From contig NC_085920.1 in NCBI RefSeq assembly GCF_035222485.1, forward strand, positions 6,572,001 to 6,636,000: a stretch of 64,000 nucleotides of DNA, in the 5' to 3' direction. Positions 1-11,280 of the stretch are shown one piece after another. The translations under genes were made by a program, and so were the position numbers. Within the stretch, counting starts at the first letter, position 1; each line of letters begins with the position of its first letter. This DNA is from Podospora pseudoanserina. Its lineage: Eukaryota; Ascomycota; Sordariomycetes; Sordariales; Podosporaceae. Below the pieces are notes generated by a model. That model was not told where the DNA came from and ran no database searches. It saw only the letters and a program-made list of their open reading frames with translations.

Positions 1-2075
1 CACTTCACACTGAGCTGATCCCACTTCGTCCCAGGAGTGTTATACTCCTTCTTGAACTGGGAATGCATAGCCTGCAGTCTGCTCATCTCCCTCGGGTCGC
101 CCGTCCCGCTCAACACCATCAACAGTGTGCAAGGGGGCAACGCAGCGTGGATCCTCTGGAGTCGCTGCGCAAGCGTAGATAGGCACTCCTCCAGAGGAGA
201 AACTGCCTCTTTCTCAGCATCGCCATTCACGTCTTGAACCTCGGGCGTCTCCTCTGCAACCGTAGCAACAGGAGGAGTGTTCGGCTTGTGTCTGTTGGCC
301 CACCCCTGAACAAACTCCAACTCTCTCAACCTCGCCCAGACAAAGTCAACACCGCCTCCTGGAACCTCCAATCCATCCGGGTCGCCCTTGACTGCGCGAA
401 TCACGCCCGCTTCAACCTCGGCGTCCGTCTTGCAGGATATGGCAACCGTCGCAGCGTTGCAAGCACTTCTGGACACATCGCCCCATTCAACAGCTGCACT
501 CGTTTTCCCCACAGGGAGACCGCCAGTTGCCTCGGGCCCGGCTGTGGCGCGGTAGGCTGTTCCGGAGCGGGCGAGGCGTCTGAACAAATTCTCGCCTTGC
601 GAGTCACCGGTAGCCCAGGCCTTTCCTTTCTCACACTTCTTCTTGACGAGGTCTAAACAGGTTTTGGCGTCTTCCACACTGTCATGCCCGTTGATGGTGC
701 CACCGCCTTTCTGGACTTCACGGCTCAGGTGGCGTTGGGCAAGGTACTTGAGTGAGTTTTTGAGCGGTGGGCCGCGAGCGTGGGGGAAGAGCATCGACGT
801 GTCCACGATGAAGGGATGGGCGAGTTGGAGAGCTTTGAGATCCGAGTCAAGTGAGTGACCCAAGAGGATTGTGCGGGGATGTAAAAGATCAAGCAGTTTA
901 GCCTGGATATCGCTCAGGGTTGTTGTGACAGGATCGAGCATCTCCTTGGTGATTCCTGAGTATTGGGTGACATAATCGGTGATGGGCTTCTCAGGCTTGA
1001 CCAGCTCGTCAAGAACTGTTTCGCCATCCCAAGAAACCAAGCTCACTCTCGTGAGAGCAAGCTCGCCAGGCCCGGTCAAACACATCTCGCAGTCGATGGC
1101 AAGGACCTCTCGCCCAGCTGTGATGCTCCCTTGCTGGATTTCGCTCTCGGGAACATCTCCATCTTCAAGCTTGCTGACCCTGGTGTGTGCCCATCCTTCT
1201 GGATTCTTAAAAGAGTCCCTGCGCTCGCCTTCTGGCAGCAAGGCTGGATGCACTGGAAATCCGTTGTCCATCAGTTCTTCTGGAGTGGCGAGGAACTCGG
1301 TGATTCTAGTTCTGATATCTCTGTGAGAGTCTGGCCCGGCCTTGTCTTTGCTCTTGTCTTTGTTCTTATTCAGAGGAGCAGTGAGCATCGTGGTCAAAGG
1401 CGAGTGCAATCTGCCATACTTGTCGTCCCCGGGTGCCTTGACAGGCCAGAGGTGCGGGAACATGTCTGCAAACGGTTGCAACGAGGTTGGCAAAGCCTCT
1501 TTGCTGAGAGGCCGAGGGTAGTAGTGATCTGGAGAAGAACCATCGCCAATCTGCTTGATCGCTTGATCCAGCGTGGGCGTCTCATACTTGGAATAGTCGA
1601 CACCGGGCTCGAACATGGCCTCCTCCAGACCAGGCACCATGATGGCAACAACCTTTCTGAACTCTGGGCGCTGTGAGACGGAGATCCATTGTGGCGCGGG
1701 ACCATCGGCGAAAAGATACAGGATTAGATCGCGGAAAGCTGAAAGGTTGACCTTGGACTGCAGTCTTGACTTCTCTGAGAAATGCAGGGCAGGATATCGA
1801 GCTGAGTTGGGGGTGGGAATCTTCTTGTGTTTTTTAACTGGCCGGCCGCGCTCAATGGTCTGCCAACCATCATCGTCGTCAGCATCATCATCATGAGGAC
1901 CGGGCCGCTTAAGACTGCCCGAGGAGGATTTTCCTTCAGAGTCACTCCGAGCCACTGGTGTTGCGGCAGGTTCCGTGTCCTTGGTGAGATTGGTGAGATT
2001 GATGAGTGGTAGGTTGGCGGTGGCCAAGGCACTGGCAACTCCGCGGTTCGCCATGTTGTTTTTCTTTTTACCCAT
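1..2075 (-). CDS. REX1: REX1/RNH70-type DEDDh RNA 3'-exonuclease (C-terminus beyond left edge)
   Basis: This uninterrupted frame runs from the ATG at 2075 off the left edge, giving 691 residues without a stop. The exonuclease domain starts near residue 325 with AIDCEMC (the D and E of Exo I). It continues with GHSLDSDLKAL (Exo II aspartate) and HDSVEDAKTCLDL (Exo III, giving the DEDDh histidine and aspartate). The DCEMC form is typical of the REX1/RNH70 branch, which trims 3' ends of 5S rRNA, tRNA and other small RNAs in the nucleus. The N-terminus is acidic then basic (DDDADDDDGW, RPVKKHKK), fitting a nuclear protein. A second in-frame ATG lies seven codons downstream. No intron is visible. 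Family assignment is firm; REX1 rather than a sister exonuclease is inferred from the motif and length. Confidence 0.9.
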   Translation of the reverse strand, partial: MGKKKNNMANRGVASALATANLPLINLTNLTKDTEPAATPVARSDSEGKSSSGSLKRPGPHDDDADDDDGWQTIERGRPVKKHKKIPTPNSARYPALHFSEKSRLQSKVNLSAFRDLILYLFADGPAPQWISVSQRPEFRKVVAIMVPGLEEAMFEPGVDYSKYETPTLDQAIKQIGDGSSPDHYYPRPLSKEALPTSLQPFADMFPHLWPVKAPGDDKYGRLHSPLTTMLTAPLNKNKDKSKDKAGPDSHRDIRTRITEFLATPEELMDNGFPVHPALLPEGERRDSFKNPEGWAHTRVSKLEDGDVPESEIQQGSITAGREVLAIDCEMCLTGPGELALTRVSLVSWDGETVLDELVKPEKPITDYVTQYSGITKEMLDPVTTTLSDIQAKLLDLLHPRTILLGHSLDSDLKALQLAHPFIVDTSMLFPHARGPPLKNSLKYLAQRHLSREVQKGGGTINGHDSVEDAKTCLDLVKKKCEKGKAWATGDSQGENLFRRLARSGTAYRATAGPEATGGLPVGKTSAAVEWGDVSRSACNAATVAISCKTDAEVEAGVIRAVKGDPDGLEVPGGGVDFVWARLRELEFVQGWANRHKPNTPPVATVAEETPEVQDVNGDAEKEAVSPLEECLSTLAQRLQRIHAALPPCTLLMVLSGTGDPREMSRLQAMHSQFKKEYNTPGTKWDQLSVK

Positions 2076-2584
2076 GCTGTACAATGAGTTTCCAATGATT
2101 CAAGATAATCGGCGATGCCGACGAGCAAACAACAAGAAGCAGGCGACGTGAGAAAAAAAACAAAAAAAAAAACAAAAAAACAACCGGTGTTGATCCAAGT
2201 CGCAAGAAATCAGGCCTGCCAAGACTGATGGGAGTGAGGACAGGGCGGTTGGCCACAATCCGATAAACGAAAAACCTCGATAAGTGAACAGTGGCTGGTG
2301 GAGCTAGGTCACTTTGGGCGAGAACCTTGCTGGCCAGCCAGGCCAAGTTGTGGACAAAATAACTGGCCCACGGTCTGCTGTGCCCCTTGCACCTGCCTTT
2401 TGGACGAACAAGTATAATAATCAAAGTCTCCATTTTGAGAAACTCTGTTTTTTATTCTTGAACCCACTGCAAAATTCCCTTGTTCCACATACCGATCCTC
2501 GAGGCCTGCAATGGGCACCAAAGGCTCAATCAAACAGCATCACAACTCTGCAGGCCTGGGTTGAAGCACACATACATCATCAAA
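2076..2584. other. Divergent intergenic region between the REX1 and Mis18-like genes
   Basis: This 509-bp region separates two divergent start codons and probably holds both promoters. It contains an A-rich tract at about 2151-2182, interrupted by single C bases. I saw no gene or RNA. Confidence 0.5.
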
Positions 2585-4061
2585 ATGAAGACGGCCTCCT
2601 GCGAATGCAAAAAATGCCAGGCATCAGTTGGGAGTTTTTCCAATCTTTGGATCCAGATTGGCAATAGCTATCTCGGCCCTGTGATTGGATCAGACGAGGA
2701 TTTGGCCATTCGATGCGAAGGAAAGACAAGAATCGGGGGGAATGGGACTCTGGTGGAAGGATGGTAAACATCCCCTTGCTTGTGTTCAAGATATTTCTAA
2801 TCTGTTCTGACAACCATCGCAGCCATTTACAAAACCTTTTCTGTGACGGTTGTGCAGCCATACTCGGCTTTCGATGCATTGAGACCCCAGTCAACCATGT
2901 CCTCGACGAGTATGTGCCATGGCGCTCCTATGTCGTCAGTTTGAAATCTGACAATATTCCCGCAGCAACCAAGTTCTGTTGAGAATCGCGTCTGTCAATC
3001 TGCTCGGTGAGGAAAGAGAAGAGCTTAAACCCGAGGTCAAAAGAGTCCTCAGCATCAACGAACCGTCAAGAACGAGCAATGGTGGGCCGCCCGACCTGTC
3101 CTCACATTTCCCCAGTACCATCGAGTTTCAGCAGCTTAAGTTCGAACTCGAAGGCCAAAAAGACTACCTCAGACGTATTGACAGTAATGGCTTCAGAATT
3201 GTGGCAGGCTTGGACAAACGTGTGGCCCGTGTGGAGAGTGATTCAAAGACACTGCATGAAACAGTGAGTGGGTTCAAGGGAAGCATACTCGGAGTACAGG
3301 ATAGCCTCAAGTCACTACTCGGATCAGAGCTGAACGGGATTGATAAATTCGGAACCGAGCAAAAGGCGACACTGGAAGGCCTTCGGAGCCGGGTGTCCCT
3401 GGTCAGTGATGGCCTCGACATAATCCAACAGCAGGCAACAGATCTCGCCGAAGAGCTGCGAGAGGAAGTCTCAGGTCTCAAGAACCAACTTGAACAGATG
3501 ACAGGAGAGCTTCATATGCTGAGGGCCGAGATCAAAGTGAGCGTCAGCGCCGACAACTATGCCCGCGATATGGCTGCTATGCGCACCGAGATCGCGCAGC
3601 TCAGAAGAGATCTTGGCACTATGCGCAGCAACGAACACGAACGTGTTGCCCCTTCTTTTCCCTCAAGGGAGCTCGAGATTCTCACCAGCAACATCGCGAA
3701 GATTGGTAATCGAGCCAGCCAGGTCGAGACTTTACAAATGGAGTTTGAGATCTTGAAAGAGAGGGTCGACAGAGCAGAGGCAAATTATGGGGCATCCAAT
3801 AATCGACGTGTGGCATATCCCTTGGATCCAGAGGCATCTCTTCCCCACCCAGGAGCGAGGAAGCGGGCTTCTTCGCCCAAGCCGGAGCCTGTATCTAAAC
3901 GAAGAGTGCCCTCGGACCAATTCTCGGATTACACGGTCTCTGGACACAGTGCTGCGCCGCTCACCCCGTTGAGGCAGAGTAGCACGACAAACTTGCAAAA
4001 TCCCAAGAAACGGAGTCGTCCCAAGACAGCTGCTGCATTATCCAACTCGGGAGGCAGGTGA
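2585..4061 (+). CDS. Mis18/Yippee-type zinc-binding domain protein with long coiled coil
   Basis: I infer three exons, 2585-2763, 2823-2909 and 2966-4061, giving 453 residues. Both introns have GT-AG ends and a CTGAC branch site, and the joins restore one frame. The N-terminus carries CKKC and, after the first splice, LFCDGCAAILGF followed by TP. This four-cysteine fold with the C-x-L-x-x-L-x-C-x-G-C-x-x-x-L-G spacing resembles the Mis18 domain, which loads the centromeric histone CENP-A. The first splice itself creates a cysteine codon at the position conserved in Mis18 proteins. Residues from about 120 to 350 are predicted coiled coil (heptads of L/I/V with E, K and R), followed by a basic, serine/proline-rich tail. 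Mis18 proteins also carry a C-terminal coiled coil, but this one is longer than usual. The centromere role is inference; another Yippee-like protein is possible. Confidence 0.7.
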
Positions 4062-4076
4062 TGATCCGTTATCCCG

Positions 4077-5828
4077 CTAACGTCGAACTACCGATCCTTG
4101 CCCTTGGACAAGCACATCCTCCAAAATCTCCGGCGCGAAGGAAGCCAACGTGTTGACGGGCTTGAGCACCTCGCTCTCAAAAAATGCTTTTGCTTGCGGA
4201 TCTTCAGGGTCTCTAGCCCACGCCTGTACCATCTTCGACTCGTCTACCCGTCCGGGTAAACTCTCAAGATCCTTCAGCATCATTTTGGCCTCCTTCAATA
4301 CGTCCCAATCCTCAGCAGCGCCGATAGAGCCCTGATGGACGACGATGTGGAGGAGAGCTTGGCACATGGTGACTTGATCCGCCATCGCCAAAGCACCAAC
4401 AATGCCCTCGTGAGTACACCTTTTTGCCAGTTCCCCGCTTGACGTCAGTTCTCCCGTGAAAGCCAGCAGTTTCGTAATAATCATGACGCCCTTGATGCGC
4501 CACGGCATGAATGGGGCAACAAGCTTGATGGGATCGCATTGGGTTGCCAAGAAACAAGCCAGTGGTAGGGCGTAAACGGCCCATTTGTAGTTGGTCTGCC
4601 AGTTGGTTGCGAGGAGGAGGATTGTGGTTGGTAATGGTTCGACTGCCCACATCTTTGCTTCAACCAAGGGCTTGCACAATTTCCAGCGAGTCCGTGCCGC
4701 TTCAATCGAGGTGTCCTGCTCTGATTTTGTCTGGTCATAGACCACTTTGTAAATAATCTCGATTTGGTTCATCGAGATACCTGATTTGTCGATAGCCGGT
4801 TCTCGGAACTTTGTAAGATCCGGCTGCAAGCTGAACGAGTTAAGTGAAATGACCGGCGATGTCTGAGCAACCTGGTATACATCAAGATCATCCACACACC
4901 GTGGGCAGTCGCACTCAAAGTAGTAGAGTCTAAGTCCTTCACGGCGTATCGACCGAGGCTTGTCGTTTGCTGCAATCACTCCGTCAGTACTTAAGTCCTA
5001 CTACCAATAACTGTCCACATACCAATGTAAGAAATCGTAATCTCCTCCCCCTCCTTAATCGGTCTCTCCGCCCTCAGCGTCGCCGTCCTCTTATCAAACC
5101 CGATAAACGCATTCGGCACACAAGAGTGATTCACCCTCGCCAGCGCAGGATCGAGGAAAATCCCCGACATGCCCGTGTCCGCATCGAGCCGATTGAACGC
5201 ATTGGTTTGGATCTGACACAGAAATCTCATCGCCACTCTCAGCCCGTCCTCGTTCATGGAAACACCCGAGTAGGTCATTGCCGCCATGGCTTGGAGTTCA
5301 AAGTCACCCCAGACTTGCTCGTCTGCTTTGAAGCCTTCGAGGTTGCTCTCGAGGGGGTCGGACCCGTCAAAGGGGTCGCGGATGCCCTTGTCGTTTGTTA
5401 GGAGGACTTGGGCCAGTGCTCTTGCGGGGGTAGGCAGCCTATTCCAGCGTCAACATGTCTGCTCTCGTTTTTGACAGGAAAGGGGCTACGTGCCAGTCTT
5501 TGCCCGTAGTCTCCCTCACCCTCGCAAACATCTTACACTCGGCCTTGTGGATCGACTTCCAGTGGGCACGCTGGCACGTTGGGCCGCAGTACACAGCTGC
5601 CTTGCAGCCGGTACAGGCTTTGAGTGAGACGGGGGAGAAGCCCTCATTGGAACCGACACGGAGACAGTAGTTGCATGTTGTTCTCATGCTGGGGCCATCG
5701 GGGAGGGCGAGGGTCGGGGAGGAAAAGGTGGCGATGAGGGAGCCAGGGGTGAAGTCCTGGGTTGCGACGAGGGAGCGGCCGTGAGGGCCGGAGGAGAAGG
5801 CTGTTCCTGGGGGCGGAGTTGGTGGCAT
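4077..5828 (-). CDS. SET and MYND domain protein (SMYD-like lysine methyltransferase)
   Basis: Three exons are inferred: 5828-5494, 5438-5023 and 4969-4077, giving 547 residues. The MYND zinc finger is near residues 48-95 (CNYC, CTGCKAAVYC, CQRAHW, HKAEC). The SET core follows with NHSCVPNAF (the NHSCxPN cofactor-binding motif) and GEEITISYI, then a post-SET cysteine cluster (CDCPRC). This order matches SMYD proteins, which methylate lysines on histones or other proteins using S-adenosylmethionine. The second intron is ordinary GT-AG (53 nt). The first has no workable GT-AG solution. A 55-nt intron beginning GCACGT and ending AATAG gives the join KDW-LPTPARALAQ, which fits the sequence expected after a MYND finger. 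The start is the first ATG. The substrate is unknown. Confidence 0.88.
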
Positions 5829-6238
5829 TGCAGGAGGAGGGGTGATTTGAATCTGAACTGAGATGGTGATGGTGAGATCGGGACTTGGGCAGCTGGTAGA
5901 GGGTTTTTAGGTCACAGAATAATCTAGGGCTTTCCCTAGGACTCTACCAAGGACAGTTTTGGTAAACTTTGAGTGAAAGCTGCCTGAACCCTCCTTCCTT
6001 CGCACTTGACACGTAAAAATATCCGATGATATATATCTTTCGTCGTCTCGGTGAAGCCCCCACCCCACTATTTCCGTGATGCAGTTAACCAGCCTTGAAA
6101 TGCCCCGCAGCGCAAACTGTCGCGCGGGAATGGTGGGGCACCAACGGCGCCTCATCCACCGCCAGGCGCACACACCGTCCCGGGACTTATCACAGCTCCT
6201 TCAAGTCCCAGGATCACCACCGATCCCCAACTCTCACA
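5829..6238. other. Divergent promoter region, SMYD-like and prefoldin 5 genes
   Basis: These 410 bp lie between two divergent start codons. No gene was seen. Confidence 0.5.
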
Positions 6239-7047
6239 ATGGCCAGCCAAGGAAGACAGCAAGGAGGAGAGCAAAGTATGTCTCATTCCCCCCCCCATTC
6301 CTCTACCCCCGCACCTCTTTCATGCTCACCTCTCACCTCTCACCTCTCACCATCTCATCTCATTTCATCTCACCTCACCCTCACCCTTCCTGGCCCCCTT
6401 TAGCAAGCCCATAACCTACGCCCGTATCCCACCCCCAACTAACACATCCTATAGTCTCCCTCGATACCCTCACAGCCCCCCAACTCTCGGCCGTGAAAAA
6501 GCAACTCGACGAAGAAGTCGAGCACCTCTCCCAATCTTACGCCCAGCTCGCCGCCGCCCAGTCCAAGTTCAAGGAGTGCCTCCGGGTCGTCAAGTCCGGC
6601 TCCGAGACCTTTGACGAGAAAAAGCCCATCCTCGTCCCCTTGACCAACTCCCTCTACGTCAAGGGCCGGATGGCCGACCCGGACAAGGTCATTGTTGATG
6701 TCGGGACTGGGTTTTACGTCGAAAAGGTTGGTTTGCTGTGACACTTTCGGATCTGAGTGGCATGGGTTGCTAACGGGATCTGGTGATCAAAACAGGACAC
6801 CAAGAGCGCGGCAGAGTTTTATGAGGCCAAGGTCAAGGAGTTGGCTGCGAATATTCAAGGACTGGAGGGCATCGTGCAGGCCAAGACTCAGAATTTGAGG
6901 CTGGTGGAGGAAGGTAGGTCCATGTCGGGGTTTCACCATGCAAATGAGAGGATTGGGTATGCACTAACTTACTTCATCACCACAGTTCTCAGACAAAAGG
7001 TCTTGGCTGCTGGACCAGCTGCTGGCCAGGCTGCTCAGGCGTCATGA
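6239..7047 (+). CDS. Prefoldin subunit 5
   Basis: Four exons are inferred: 6239-6275, 6455-6726, 6796-6913 and 6986-7047, giving 162 residues, the normal size for this family. The second exon starts with SLDTLTAPQLSAVKKQLDEE, the typical prefoldin-5 N-terminal helix. It is followed by the beta-hairpin segment (PLTNSLYVKGRM, VDVGTGFYVEK) and a second helix. Prefoldin is a six-subunit cytosolic chaperone that hands nascent actin and tubulin to the chaperonin; subunit 5 is an alpha-type subunit. The first intron is long (179 nt) and very rich in C and T, including repeated CTCAC/CTCATCT blocks. The other two are 69 and 72 nt. The gene is divergent from the SMYD-like gene. Confidence 0.93.
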
Positions 7048-7572
7048 TGGGCCAATAATTGAGAGTAGCAATGAACCAGCTTCATGTCCAAGTCATCTAT
7101 CATTCCTACATATGCGAGTGCCCTTGACTGCATGTAACAGTTGGTTTGAGAAGTCACAGACGATACCAGTCGGTGCCATGCTACAAATATGGTGCCCCCT
7201 CACGCACCTCTCCTTCGCCACATCACAATAGCCTAGGGTTATAACTGACCTTTGCGTCTCGATATTTTACATTGCAATGCTACAGTATCACAGCCACCCC
7301 TTCAAAGCTCGTTTTTCGGAATACAATGACCCATTCACACACCTCTCACCCCTTACACGATAACACAATACAGTAAAAAATAAAAATTCAACTTCCTCCT
7401 GAACTTCCCCTATGATATAAAACAACAAGAAGAGATATAATACATAGCCCACGAAGGCTCCATGCTTCTCTCCCCAGTGCCATCATCCTACAACCCACCA
7501 TAAACCAGACGGTCACCTCCCTGATCCCAATAGCCCAAGTGGCATTCGCCATCCAATTCTTCAAATATTCCA
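7048..7572. other. Convergent intergenic region
   Basis: Two genes converge here, so this should be 3'-UTR sequence for both. It is A/T-rich towards 7370-7440. No further gene was seen. Confidence 0.45.
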
Positions 7573-9201
7573 TCAGGACACGACTCGGTTCGAGCCCTTT
7601 GCCCCTGCACTCAGCAGGTTATCAAGCATCTCCTGCACCCACGATACCCACGACAAAAACTCATCCAATGGATGCTCATCGCCACCAGCCTGCGTCAAGG
7701 GGTATGGGACCTGGGTCTTGTCTCTCGAGGTCAGGAGTTGAGTGGCAAAACTCTTGTCCCATTCCCGCGGAATCGTAACGGGGAGCCCGAGGTGATCGTC
7801 CCAGTCAGGACTGAATATGGAGAGCAGAGTTGTCGTAGTCGGAGGCTTCGTTGTGTTCGTTCCGAACGAATGGTACACCGTAATCTCAAGGCTATACTTG
7901 AAACTCAGCTCCAGGGTCCAGATGACCTTGCCCACAATGTTCGTCACCTTGTTCTTCTTGATGAACTCTTGGGACACCGAAATCTTGGGGAAGCCACCTG
8001 CATATGTACCTTGGCTGATCTTGGTGAGCCTAGCCATGTCATCTTCAGTCAAAGGTAGACGGGGCCTGCCTTCCCTGCGGCTGACCTCCTGGGAAATCTT
8101 CAACTCCCAATCAGTACCTCTGCGGTGCAGAATGTCAGTATACTGAAGCAACTTGGAAATAAGCGTGTTGTCTTGTCTCACCTGTCGGGACAAGCATTGA
8201 GGACTGAGAATTCGTTGTAGACTTTGGCTCGTTGATAGGCGCACACGGGCATGATTCTAGGCTTTCGGCCTCTGCCCGCCTTAACGCCTTCTACCATACA
8301 CTCGATCTCCAAATTTGGCGTGACTATATATAGGGAGAACTCAGGTTCGGAGTCGGGGTCAACGCTCTCTCGGACTACTGCTGGCAAACTTTCATCCCCG
8401 TTGATCAGGGCGACTCTGAGGGCTTCAACCACATCGACAGGAACACTGTAAGACTTTTTAGCACGACTCTCATGAGGAACGAGTCCAATCATACTTACTA
8501 TGGTGAAAGATTGATTACGTCGCGGAAGGCGGCATACTCTAGCTCACGCTCCATTTCGGCCGAGTTGTACCTCCTCTTCTCTGGGTTCCAAATTTCACGT
8601 CGCTGTAGGTAGCCGATCCTGACACGCATCTGCATCTTGTTTGGGTCTCGGACAAGTGATCCGACGGCCCGGTCAAGAATATCAGACAGCTGGGCCTTAT
8701 ACTTGGCTTGATGAGTCCCAGAGGTGGTTTCCGAGACGGTTGGGGCCGATGCTGAGGGGACGACAGCGCATCTATCACGACCAAACACGATGGCCGAGTA
8801 ATCTGCACCTGACTTGGATGGGCACAGTAGGCCATTGGTTCTCCACATGTCTTTGATGTCGGCTTCCTCGATGAGTAGTTTCCTCACTCGCTGGGCAGCG
8901 TCCTGCGCAGCCTTGGTGCCAGGTGAATGTATGGAAATTTGGGTGGTCGTGTCGTCGACATTGATGGCCTTGATGTCACACAAGGTATCCTTGCCGATCA
9001 GTTCCAACTTTGTGCGTAGAGCAAAGTCGGCCGGGTCGACATCGATGGTGGAGGGTGGGGCGAGAAAGATCTGGTGCGGTTAGTCGACTGCGATGTTGTA
9101 CTCTGTAAGTAACGACTTGCCTGCTTGGTCAGCGGCGGACGATATATTTCCGCCAGCTCATCAACCCCCAGTCGAAAATGCTTCCGTTCTATGGTGTCCA
9201 T
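7573..9201 (-). CDS. Conserved-looking fungal protein of unknown function with a KH-like segment
   Basis: Four exons are inferred: 9201-9121, 9070-8499, 8445-8182 and 8119-7573, giving 487 residues. I do not recognise the family with certainty. The segment around residues 45-100 (ELIGKDTLCDIKAINVDD, then AAQDAAQRVRKLL) looks like a KH-type nucleic-acid-binding fold: an IG-x-x-G-like turn followed by an amphipathic helix. The rest contains a strand-rich part (RMRVRIGYLQRR, FSLYIVTPNLEIECMV) and a C-terminal region without low complexity, which suggests a folded protein. The first intron begins GCAAGT and ends ACCAG (50 nt, branch GACTAAC) and joins TKQ to IFLAPP; no GT donor fits. The other two introns are GT-AG. 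The frame stays open upstream of the chosen ATG, so a longer N-terminus is possible but looks like leader. Confidence 0.75.
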
Positions 9202-11280
9202 TCTGGCGGTGTTCTCTATGAATTTTGTGAGTTTCTCTATTCTGAAGCAGAAGGTAGTGTGTGGAAGGTGTGATCGAAACGAGGAGGGAGATGTTGGGAG
9301 AAGATCAGAGTCAGAACCTGAATGCGAACACAGAATCGAGAAAAGACAGGCAGACGAGCTGGAGGGGCAATGTGGGGAAAGCGTGAGCTGGTGGCAGCAA
9401 CAGGAGGCAGGGGCGAGCTTCCATTGCCAGTGCTGCAAGTGGCCGGCAATCATAGGTCTCGGGAAGGACCGACTGCTCCGGTCGATGCGGGATCCCGCCG
9501 AGACAGCCTGGAGGGAAAGCACAGTATGCTGATCCTTGGAGAGATCCGGATTGCTCAAGAAGCAACCAGTCGCAAAACCAGCTTCAAGCTGTGCCATTCG
9601 TAAAGACCTCGATCAACGTACCTAATGTAGGCTAATGTTAGCAAGAGCTCTGGCAATGGAAAGGTAAAGTTCTGTTCGGGATGGTTGGCCAAGCTCCATC
9701 AAGAGGATTGCATCTCAGCTGGTACCCTCGGCTGGACACTTGTTACCTAGGCCTTTAGGTGGAGTTCAGCCCTGAGCAGGTCCCAAAGATGATGGATCTT
9801 GTCAGCTATCTGTGTGGATGGCATGTGGTTCCCTGAGGCTCGATGGCTTGGCCAGCTCCTATCGGCATGTGAAATGTTGTGAAAACCCATCACACAAAGA
9901 CGTCTTGTGCTAAAAAGAAAGATCCTTTCTTTTATACACAGCGATAAAGAGGCCGCCACATGGGCAGTCTCAGACCTGCCCGTTGGCGTCGCATTAACGG
10001 GCAGCAAGCCGGTTCAGCGACATTCTTTTGGAGCGAGACAGTCTCAATCTCATCTCAAATAAATCAAGATAGCCAGACAGCTCCAAGGAAACCCACAAAG
10101 AGTTTTACCACAAAGCTTTCATAAATGAGGGAGGATATAAAGAAAGACTTGCCTCGGTGAGGAGAGAGTTCCGACCAGAAGCCGGTGACCAGACGGGCCA
10201 GCTAACTGGACGACAGCGTGCTAAAGGGCATTCCGTACGCTGTAGGTGAACTTCCTTGTAGGCAAGGAGCGTCCAGTAGTCGCAATAATATCCCACAAGT
10301 AGCCATTGAGAGAGGTTAATCTGGCACGGGGCCCTCGGTCGACAGGAAGGAAACCCGATGAGATGAATTGAAACGCTGGCCGGGCTGTTTAAACGCAAGG
10401 AGAGGTGAACATTAGCGAGGGCAGAAGATTTATTATCGGACAATTTCGAAAAAAGAAGGCCGAACGTCACAAAGGCTTGGAGGAGACAATCGGGAGTTTC
10501 AAAAAAAAATGGAAGGCACGAAAACAGCCACAAGGTAAGGTAGTCACGCTCTAGCCTTCAAAAAGTGCGGTGATCACGTGTATCAGAGCTTGAGGGCCGA
10601 CCAAAGAGGTTAACCGTGTGTTAAGTAGTCGAATATCTGACTACTCAGAGACAAGACTCAATCAACTCTTGCCCGCAAGAATATCTAGAGTTACTTATGG
10701 TGGACATGGGGTCGGTCATTTATCGGTCTACGGTGTGAGACCAGGCAGAATAGGCAAAATAGGCAATTAAAAGACTTTGTTGAAAGCAATGAAACGAATA
10801 CAGAGTCTCATTTCTACTCCTATGTTGATACTGGAAAGCAGATGAGGCCGTATGCAAGTGTTCGTCAGATATCCAGTGAATCGACGTCCCGTTTGGAGAC
10901 TGTCTGGCCTACAGGGATATACCGGTTACTTGCATAGCATCTTGGCATTTCCACTGGTCTCAAAACGTCATTGTGGCTAAGGAAGCATTTGGCTGGCAGG
11001 GGTCTTAATAGATTTAGGCGCGCCCGCATGGAACGCGTCTATCGACGCGACGGAGGGCCCCCTTTTGAGTTGAGGCAGAAGCTCCAAAAACCACAAGCCA
11101 GACCGCCCTCTACTAAAATTGTCAACTGATGACCTATTTCACTCAGCTGTTCGTCATTTTGGACTCGAATAGACCAGTGTATCGGTCAACAAAGCCATTT
11201 TCACAGATAATCGCTGCAGCCTTTCGCATCTGCTCGCATTGTTTACCTTCCCATCAACCGATTCCGAGAAATCTTCAACA
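9202..11280. other. Divergent intergenic region upstream of the unknown gene and ORC1
   Basis: This region is about 2.1 kb. Several ORFs of up to about 200 codons occur but have no recognisable domain and no consistent exon structure. An ACGCGT element upstream of ORC1 is listed separately. Nothing else could be supported. Confidence 0.45.
11033..11038. promoter_or_regulatory. ACGCGT element (MCB-type) upstream of ORC1
   Basis: The palindrome ACGCGT lies 243 bp before the ORC1 start codon, with a second CGACGCGAC motif about 10 bp further on. ACGCGT is the MluI cell-cycle box bound by MBF-type factors, which drive G1/S genes in yeasts. The link to ORC1 is inferred from position and gene function. 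Confidence 0.45.

Noticed and set aside
10105-10533. 142-codon minus-strand ORF upstream of ORC1
   Set aside because: No domain, and the region is interrupted in all frames; treated as intergenic.
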